From JADFJB01 sp964464595 (lineage in GTDB: Bacteria > Zhuqueibacterota > JdFR-76 > DREG01): a stretch of DNA of 20,717 nt. The stretch spans positions 1 through 20,717 of the forward strand of contig CAYXGW010000109.1 of NCBI GenBank assembly GCA_964464595.1, written 5' to 3'. Of the stretch, positions 16,338 to 20,717 are shown in pieces. Numbering within the stretch: position 1 is the first letter of the stretch; the number at the start of each line of letters is the position of its first letter. The notes beneath the pieces were generated by a model. It did not search any database and was not told where the DNA came from. It saw only the letters and a program-made list of their open reading frames with translations. A program made the translations under genes and the position numbers.

Positions 16338-16499
16338 CTATAAACATTCTGACCCGATCTTCTTGTACAGTGGTTTTTTCTTTTCTTTTTCGTCTTTTGA
16401 AATTTCATTAGCATTAGAAATTACAGTTTCGTCAAATAGTCTTCGTATTAAACTCAAACCTGATTTTCGAGCCCCAACAATAAATATCAGTTTTTGGGT
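16338..16499 (-). pseudogene. Sulfotransferase-like N-terminal fragment without a start codon
   Basis: Just after the stop of the glycosyltransferase-like gene, another minus-strand frame reads KLIFIVGARKSGLSLIRRLF, then DETVISNANEISKDEKEKKK, ending in TAG at 16338. The pattern IFIVGAxxSGxSLxRRL resembles the phosphosulfate-binding loop that opens many sulfotransferases. There is no ATG, GTG or TTG upstream within the open frame, and the remainder of a sulfotransferase is missing. It may be a truncated remnant or the product of a frameshift from the upstream gene. Confidence 0.35.
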
Positions 16500-17257
16500 T
16501 ATTTTTTCTGATGTTTGAGTGCGTGAATCTTATTGACAAAGTATTCTACACTTGGATTTCCATCTTCCGAGTATATAACAGGTATACGGTTTAATTTACA
16601 CTCTACGTTTATTCTGGGCTCACCATCATGACGACTTGGCCGAATATACAAATCAGTTATTGGATAGATCTTTTTCATGTCCTGAGTTCCATCTATTTTT
16701 AGCCAGTTCACATCGGACACTTTTTTTTTGATTTGCTCGATGATATCCGTCCCATAAACCCACCTTTCATATGGGCCACTATCAGGATCATAATACAGAA
16801 CATTAAACCCCTCATGTTCGATTTTCTTGATTTTTTTATGATACTTTCCAGGCCAATAAGCAACAACAACTTTGTCCATTTGAATATTACTACTTTTTTC
16901 CAAATCATAGAATAATCTCGGGCCTGTTACCCAATGCCGAAAAATAAGTGGTTCTAATAATCTCATTTTTATTCTATGCAGAATCACATCTCTCCATCTC
17001 TTTCCAGGTGGTCGATACCACATCGTAAGAGCATCCGTACCCATCCACCACTTTACTGGCAACTGACCTTTGATACGAGAACTAACTACACTCCAGAACG
17101 GGATTTTACCAACATAAAGCGTTAAGCGCCGGTTTAATTCTTCATCAAATACAGAAACAGCCTGTCCATAAATCGGATTGCAATTTTCACAAAATAAAAT
17201 TCCTCGGTTTGTTTTAATTCCACACTTTAAGCACGAATCCGATTGAATTACTTTCAT
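16499..17257 (-). CDS. Zinc-ribbon protein with glycosyltransferase-like C-terminal region
   Basis: 252 residues. The N-terminus has a CxxC...CxxC zinc ribbon (C9, C12, C23, C26). The middle contains WWMGTDALTMWYRPPGKRWRD and repeated basic segments. The C-terminal half reads YPITDLYIRPSRHDGEPRINVECKLN in overlapping pieces (ITDLYIRPSRHDGEPR at 200-215, INVECKLNRIPVIYSEDG at 216-233), resembling the donor-binding end of GT-B glycosyltransferases (family 4-like), with E213 and E219 as candidate key acids. It is shorter than a full GT-B enzyme. A zinc ribbon on such a protein is unusual. It probably acts on a surface polysaccharide, given the deacetylase and sulfotransferase genes at the right edge, but enzymatic activity is uncertain. 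Only a weak ribosome binding site is seen before the ATG. Confidence 0.7.
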   Translation of the reverse strand: MKVIQSDSCLKCGIKTNRGILFCENCNPIYGQAVSVFDEELNRRLTLYVGKIPFWSVVSSRIKGQLPVKWWMGTDALTMWYRPPGKRWRDVILHRIKMRLLEPLIFRHWVTGPRLFYDLEKSSNIQMDKVVVAYWPGKYHKKIKKIEHEGFNVLYYDPDSGPYERWVYGTDIIEQIKKKVSDVNWLKIDGTQDMKKIYPITDLYIRPSRHDGEPRINVECKLNRIPVIYSEDGNPSVEYFVNKIHALKHQKK

Positions 17258-17610
17258 TTTTTGCTCACTTTAAGCCAATAAATTTGTAGCTCTATTTCAA
17301 ACGAAATATAAATCAGCACCTTTTAACAATCAATGATAATAATCTCACTCTCGGATCTAATCTTAGATAACATATGAAATCCTTTAGTAATCTTTTTTAA
17401 CTTTAATTGTCTTATTTTTCCGATTAAATTTGCTCCATGTTGGGAGATCTATAAATCTATTCTAAGAGGGAAAAAGGAAAAGCAGGATTGCTTAATGGGC
17501 GTAGGTAGTTAGTCTATGGTGCAATCTTCTAAGTTAAATAGAAGAAGTAATAATTATCAGATTACAATCTTTTTGATGACACAAACAAAAATTATCATTA
17601 ATATAATACT
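17258..17610. other. Divergent AT-rich intergenic region
   Basis: 353 bp between divergent genes, presumably containing both promoters. It includes a 32-codon ORF (17516-17614) that overlaps the next start as ATGA, and a 17-bp sequence (17561-17577) also present at 5859-5875. No RNA gene or riboswitch could be recognised. Confidence 0.5.
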
Positions 17611-17614
17611 ATGA
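17516..17614 (+). CDS. Possible 32-residue leader ORF
   Basis: ATG at 17516 to TGA at 17614. Its stop overlaps the ATG at 17611 of the next gene (ATGA), and that gene has no Shine-Dalgarno of its own, so translational coupling is conceivable. The sequence (MVQSSKLNRRSNNYQ..., Ile-rich end) matches nothing known. An ORF this short may be accidental. Confidence 0.2.
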   Translation: MVQSSKLNRRSNNYQITIFLMTQTKIIINIIL

Positions 17615-18384
17615 ATACTTACATCATTTCAGGAATTATCTTGATTGCAATCGGTACTTTTTTAGCTGTCTTTGGCAGTATAACCCAGGGCAAAAAAACA
17701 GCTTCAGAAAATTTTCTAACCTACCAGGAACAATATGATTCCCTGGCTCAGAAAATTGATTCAGTTCAACAAAAGCGTGCGGATCACATCACAAAAAAGC
17801 AAATTAAGGTAATTCAGGAGGAATTTAAAGATTGGATTAGCAAAGGCGCCCTGGAAGAAGATAATAAGAGACACGAACTACAGAGTAGAATTGTTGAAAC
17901 AGAGCAAACGCAAATTGAATTGACCTATGAATGGAAACATATTTATGAATACTTTTACCGGGCTTTGGAAGTAACATTAGATGGCTACAACTACGAAGGC
18001 ATTTCAATCATTACTTATGAAATACCTGAACTACCTGAAAACCTCTTCTCAATTGAAGGGCGCAATTACACTGCCAAAGTTACATTTCCAACCGGAAAGG
18101 AATGGCATATCAGGCACCATATTTCCGATGATACTCCATCTTCATTACCGAAAATTATTTTCCAATTTGGAAATCAAGATGAAAGCCCGCTTCGCTTAAA
18201 ATTGTGGATCACCATGATTCCGAATATCGATCAAAATAGGATGAAAATCAAAAAAGCGGGTCCTATGATTTCCATTCTGGAAAATATTCCGGAACAATTT
18301 ACATTAAGAAATTATAGATATGAATTCATTTTTCGCGAATTAATCAGAACATTAATTGAGTACGAATTGGTGCGGACCCAATAA
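17611..18384 (+). CDS. Unknown protein with N-terminal membrane anchor and coiled coil
   Basis: 257 residues, no family recognised. Residues about 4-27 (YIISGIILIAIGTFLAVFG) form one membrane helix, followed by a Gln/Glu/Lys-rich stretch (about 35-100) likely to be coiled coil. The C-terminal 150 residues are a mixed α/β domain with KVTFPTGKEWHIRHHISDD and LRLKLWITMIPN. The topology is probably N-terminal anchor with a soluble domain on one side of the membrane. Codon use and base composition resemble the AT-rich neighbours. It may be translated by coupling to a short upstream ORF. The coding call is solid because the frame is long and protein-like; the function is unknown. Confidence 0.75.
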   Translation: MNTYIISGIILIAIGTFLAVFGSITQGKKTASENFLTYQEQYDSLAQKIDSVQQKRADHITKKQIKVIQEEFKDWISKGALEEDNKRHELQSRIVETEQTQIELTYEWKHIYEYFYRALEVTLDGYNYEGISIITYEIPELPENLFSIEGRNYTAKVTFPTGKEWHIRHHISDDTPSSLPKIIFQFGNQDESPLRLKLWITMIPNIDQNRMKIKKAGPMISILENIPEQFTLRNYRYEFIFRELIRTLIEYELVRTQ

Positions 18385-18570
18385 TCTTCTCTTGTATGGT
18401 TACTTTTTATAACTTTATAGGTATGCAGTTTTACTATTATTCCCATGAGGTGTTATGCAGTCAGGTTATCATCTATTTAGCAACTTTTTTGTTGCAAGTT
18501 AACAAAAAGATTATGATTTTTTGGGAGTTAAGAGAAAAAACAAATGAATTACTTGTTAGGCAAGCAGGAT

Positions 18571-18577
18571 AAGGAGG
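18571..18577 (+). promoter_or_regulatory. Ribosome binding site AAGGAGG
   Basis: Near-perfect Shine-Dalgarno 7 nt before the ATG at 18585. It decides this start against the overlapping frame beginning at 18544. Confidence 0.85.
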
Positions 18578-18584
18578 TGAAACA

Positions 18585-19118
18585 ATGCGCCAGACAGCGT
18601 TACTACTTTTGGGGCTTCTGTTGGTGCCGCTCACTAATCTTGTGGCTCAACAGAAATCGCCGGTCACTGCCGGCACGCGAGTGCGCCTTTGGGCGCCCAA
18701 GTTCGACATTCGCAAACAGGTGGGAACTGTTGTTGCAGTAACCAGCGATACACTCACATTTAAGAAGGTCCTTCAGGCCACTCCGTTTGCAATCCCAATC
18801 GCTTTAGTGACGAGGCTCGAAGTGAGCCAGAGTCGTAAGTCGCGAGCTGGTAGGGGAGCAGTCATTGGTTTGGTTGTTGGTGCTGCCTCCGGTGTAGGAT
18901 TTTCCGTGGAGTTTACGAACGCAGGGGAATTCGACTTTGGTAAAGTCGCCAGAGTCTTTGTCCCTATATTCAGTGCTGCCGGTACCGGTATAGGTGCTCT
19001 AATCGGAGCAGCCAGTCGTAAAGTCGACCATTGGGAGTCTGTACCGCCACCGATCCGCATTGGCATGTCGCTTCACAGAGACGATGGGATTGCGCTCAAC
19101 GTGTTGTGCGTCTTTTGA
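18585..19118 (+). CDS. Cassette-borne secreted or membrane protein with glycine-zipper segments
   Basis: 177 residues. The N-terminal signal peptide is ALLLLGLLLVPLTNLVAQ. The region GTRVRLWAPKFDIRKQVGTV, then DTLTF and IPIALVTRLEVSQSRKSRAGRG, resembles small exported proteins seen widely in FCB and Gemmatimonadota genomes. Two Gly/Ala-rich hydrophobic stretches follow (AVIGLVVGAASGVGFS near 92-107, FSAAGTGIGALIGAAS near 129-144), like glycine-zipper membrane segments. It probably lies in the envelope; its molecular role is unknown. Like most cassette genes it has a good ribosome binding site and no obvious promoter of its own, so expression may depend on outside transcription. Base composition is higher in GC than the genes on either side, in keeping with transfer. 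Confidence 0.8.
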   Translation: MRQTALLLLGLLLVPLTNLVAQQKSPVTAGTRVRLWAPKFDIRKQVGTVVAVTSDTLTFKKVLQATPFAIPIALVTRLEVSQSRKSRAGRGAVIGLVVGAASGVGFSVEFTNAGEFDFGKVARVFVPIFSAAGTGIGALIGAASRKVDHWESVPPPIRIGMSLHRDDGIALNVLCVF

Positions 19119-19210
19119 CCAGCCAGCAGTGTGGAGCGCACCCTGGCTTCGTTCATGAGTTGTTCCTTTAACGAGACTGTTGAAAAATTCTAGAATAAAC
19201 CACAACTTTT
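19119..19210. other. Non-coding end of the integron cassette
   Basis: Short non-coding stretch between the cassette gene and its attC site. GAGACTGTTGAAAAA (19173-19187) resembles the terminal repeat of some IS1182-type elements, but no partner end or transposase is present. Confidence 0.3.
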
Positions 19211-19212
19211 TT

Positions 19213-19333
19213 GCCTAACTATCACTCCAGCCGACGGCTGCGCCGGTGCCGTTATTTTGGATTGTGCAGAATTTAAATTGTTGTAGCTTTATTGAATGCG
19301 TTTGCATAGCCGCCGCTGAGCTTTTCGTTAGCC
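19213..19333 (+). repeat. Integron attC recombination site
   Basis: 121 bp. R'' GCCTAAC at 19213-19219 pairs with R' GTTAGCC at 19327-19333 with one mismatch. L'' CTCCAGC at 19225-19231 pairs with L' GCTGAG at 19315-19320 except for one extra C in L'', corresponding to the extrahelical G of the folded bottom strand that sets attC polarity. The stem continues with CGGCT and AGCCG. These are the conserved structural features of attC sites; the central loop is variable as usual. Confidence 0.75.
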
Positions 19334-19486
19334 GTTTATGCAACGAGCTCTTGGGAAAGGAAACTCCAAAAAAACAAATCGAATTATCAAACACTTTAAT
19401 TACCCAATGACTAAAATTATTGAGCTCAAATTTACGTTATGTCATTTTGCATTATAAGTATAAAAAACACTGATATACTTACCTAA
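19334..19486. other. Intergenic stretch after the attC site
   Basis: AT-rich. It contains a short hairpin AAGTATA / TATACTT (19456-19462, 19474-19480) just beyond the stop of the minus-strand deacetylase, without a proper U-tract. It is a possible weak terminator, nothing firmer. Confidence 0.3.
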
Positions 19487-20494
19487 TTAGATTAAAATTT
19501 CTATTCCATCCTGATCAAACTTGCTGTGGATGCGAATCATGTTAGACTGCCAAGTTGTTGAATTGCTGAGACCGATCCGCGGAAGTATACTTGTGTCCTC
19601 CATGTCATCTTCCACCTTATACGTTACCGCAAAAAGCTCCCTATAGCCCGCTTCCTTCGATAATTCCTTCACTTTTGCATTATAGCTTCCATCCGGGTAG
19701 GCTAACATACTCGTTTCTTGTTGGGCAGCTTCCTCAAGAATTTGCTTCGACCGTTGCAGTTCCCTTTTGACATCGGTTGCATCAATGCTCGACAGATTGT
19801 AGTGAGAATGACTATGTGAACCGATATCAATCCACTTGGATTGTGCCAGCATTCTGACCTGTTCGTGATCCAGCAACTTCCAGTAATCGGGGTTCAGCCT
19901 TTTAATGTGACTATCAAGATCAAACCGTTCGACCATCTCTTCCATAAACTTGTCGTGTTCTGGAGCCGGTAGAGACTTGATATAATCCAGCATGTATTGA
20001 TTTTTTTCTTTGCTATACAACACGCCATTTCGCATTTCAAAATTAACATTCCTGATCGTCATGCTTGTCGGTCGCACACGATTTTGCAAAAACTCTGCGT
20101 AGTCTGCCCAGATAATAAAGCCTCGATCTTCAATTCCTTTTGTGCAGATAAAAAAACTTGCTGGAATTTCAAATTGCTTAAGCAGAGGAACTGCATATAT
20201 CAGGTTGTTTTCAAAACCATCATCGAAAGTCAGTGCGACTGCAGGTTTCTTTGGCTGAATTCCCTCTCTGTACAAGCGAGCCACTTCTTTACAAGTTATA
20301 ATGTCAAAATTTTGTTTTAAATATTTCAATTGCTTTTCGAAGGGCTTCACATTCAGATGCCTGACTGCATAATTTGCTCCAAAGTCGCCAATAATCCCGT
20401 GATAACTCAGGATCATCATCTTGTTCTTTGCACCCATTGAAAGTAGCTTTTCCAACCCGCTTGCGACTACAACCGGGAATACGATTTTTCTCAA
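19487..20494 (-). CDS. Polysaccharide deacetylase (NodB homology domain)
   Basis: About 335 residues. The N-terminal part has MMILSYHGI. The NodB motifs follow: VALTFDDGFENN (metal-binding Asp pair), DIGSHSHSHYNLSSI (the two metal-ligand His), and MLAYPDGSYNAK. The domain should remove N- or O-acetyl groups from a surface or exopolysaccharide. The start is uncertain. The longest frame begins at TTG 20605, but this overlaps the upstream sulfotransferase gene by 85 nt and adds a tail with no resemblance to the family. I use TTG at 20494 (LRKIVFPVVVASGLEKLL), 26 nt after the upstream stop. CTG at 20518 has GGGAG about 10 nt away, and ATG at 20437 is also possible. The gene probably follows the sulfotransferase in an operon, giving a polysaccharide-modification context. 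Confidence 0.85.
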   Translation of the reverse strand: MRKIVFPVVVASGLEKLLSMGAKNKMMILSYHGIIGDFGANYAVRHLNVKPFEKQLKYLKQNFDIITCKEVARLYREGIQPKKPAVALTFDDGFENNLIYAVPLLKQFEIPASFFICTKGIEDRGFIIWADYAEFLQNRVRPTSMTIRNVNFEMRNGVLYSKEKNQYMLDYIKSLPAPEHDKFMEEMVERFDLDSHIKRLNPDYWKLLDHEQVRMLAQSKWIDIGSHSHSHYNLSSIDATDVKRELQRSKQILEEAAQQETSMLAYPDGSYNAKVKELSKEAGYRELFAVTYKVEDDMEDTSILPRIGLSNSTTWQSNMIRIHSKFDQDGIEILI

Positions 20495-20520
20495 AAATGT
20501 TCTGGTAATTGTCGTCAGGT

Positions 20521-20717
20521 TTACTTTTCTCCCTTTACTAGCGGTTTTCCCGATGGCGCCCGGGCTGCTATTTCGTAACCTAAAAGATGCAGATTCACTC
20601 CGCAAATACGATTGATCAAATCGAGATTTTCTCGTCCGAAGAAATCGAGCCAGTTGACATTTCGTTTGCCCTTACTTTCATACTGAATATCCACTTTGCT
20701 TCTGATATCTGCAATAC
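20521..20717 (-). CDS. C-terminal end of a sulfotransferase family gene (partial, runs off right edge)
   Basis: An open minus-strand frame enters from the right edge and reads DIQYESKGKRNVNWLDFFG, then RENLDLINRICGVNLHLLGY, ending GKPLVKGEK with TAA at 20521-20523. The end ENLDLINRICGVNLHLLGY closely follows the usual last helix of sulfotransferases, where a run like IERICGPLMERLGY precedes a short tail. Sulfotransferases move sulfate from PAPS to carbohydrates or other acceptors. The next gene is a polysaccharide deacetylase, which supports a surface-polysaccharide role. Only the last 64 residues or so are visible, so the catalytic loop cannot be checked. Confidence 0.65.
   Translation of the reverse strand, partial: IADIRSKVDIQYESKGKRNVNWLDFFGRENLDLINRICGVNLHLLGYEIAARAPSGKPLVKGEK

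Larger units (their letters stand above)
18555..19327 (+). mobile_element. Solitary integron gene cassette
   Basis: The left boundary is GTTAGGC (18555-18561), and the right is the attC site ending at the G of GTTAGCC (19327). One gene fills it, starting 23 nt inside the left boundary with a strong Shine-Dalgarno, the usual cassette layout. The attC R'' box (TTGCCTAAC, 19211-19219) is the exact complement of the cassette's own left end GTTAGGCAA, not of the right-hand GTTAGCC, as expected if the element once circularised. The gene is GC-richer than its surroundings. No integrase gene or second attC is visible, and nothing like an attC lies left of 18555, so this could be an insertion at a secondary site. 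Confidence 0.75.

Noticed and set aside
18480..18495. GCAAC-TTTTTT-GTTGC hairpin after the unknown membrane protein gene
   Set aside because: The stem is only 5 bp and no U-tract follows on either strand, so it is not a convincing terminator.
18385..18554. A second attC site left of the cassette, which would make an array
   Set aside because: No L box or R'' box partner could be found left of GTTAGGC at 18555.
19173..19187. GAGACTGTTGAAAAA, similar to an IS terminal repeat
   Set aside because: No partner repeat, transposase or target duplication in the window; it may be coincidental.
1..20717. CRISPR arrays, tRNA or rRNA genes
   Set aside because: No regularly spaced direct repeats, cloverleaf patterns or conserved rRNA sequence were seen by eye.

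Overview
The window is most consistent with a bacterium of the FCB group, of the Calditrichota / KSB1 / Ignavibacteriota kind. Three separate secreted proteins end in a C-terminal domain containing NYPNPFNP, which is typical of those lineages. Base composition is moderate to AT-rich, several genes have clear Shine-Dalgarno sequences, and the gene content is secreted proteins, peptidases and surface-polysaccharide enzymes. The phylum assignment is an inference from protein style; no rRNA gene is present.

Left part (1-5412, minus strand): a tightly coupled three-gene operon that is the most interesting part of the window. In transcription order it encodes a stand-alone TIR protein (5412-4777), a 984-residue fusion of a MinD/ParA-type ATPase to four TIR or TIR-like modules (4780-1826), and an nSTAND1 NTPase with a central membrane segment and C-terminal WD40 repeats (1829 to beyond the left edge). 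Both junctions are ATGA overlaps. The architecture looks like a conflict or anti-phage system in which a membrane-anchored STAND sensor works with TIR effectors supplied by separate proteins. A 48-codon ORF of unknown reality lies 11 nt upstream.

Middle part (5883-13745, minus strand): two secreted proteins with closely related C-terminal sorting domains (5987-7111 and 7446-9755), each followed by an intrinsic terminator, with a decayed copy of the same tail between them. Upstream is a block of an S9 family peptidase, a small conserved protein, a nucleotidyltransferase-like gene broken by two apparent frameshifts, and a secreted cyanophycinase.

Right part (14128-20717): a plus-strand secreted FG-GAP/VCBS-repeat protein with an ASPIC/UnbV-like region and sorting domain; a minus-strand zinc-ribbon plus glycosyltransferase-like gene followed by a sulfotransferase-like fragment; an unknown membrane-anchored protein; and a solitary integron gene cassette (18555-19327) that carries a signal-peptide/glycine-zipper protein and its own attC site. 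A polysaccharide deacetylase and the end of a sulfotransferase gene run in from the right edge and suggest a surface-polysaccharide locus. No tRNA, rRNA, CRISPR array or intact insertion sequence was seen.
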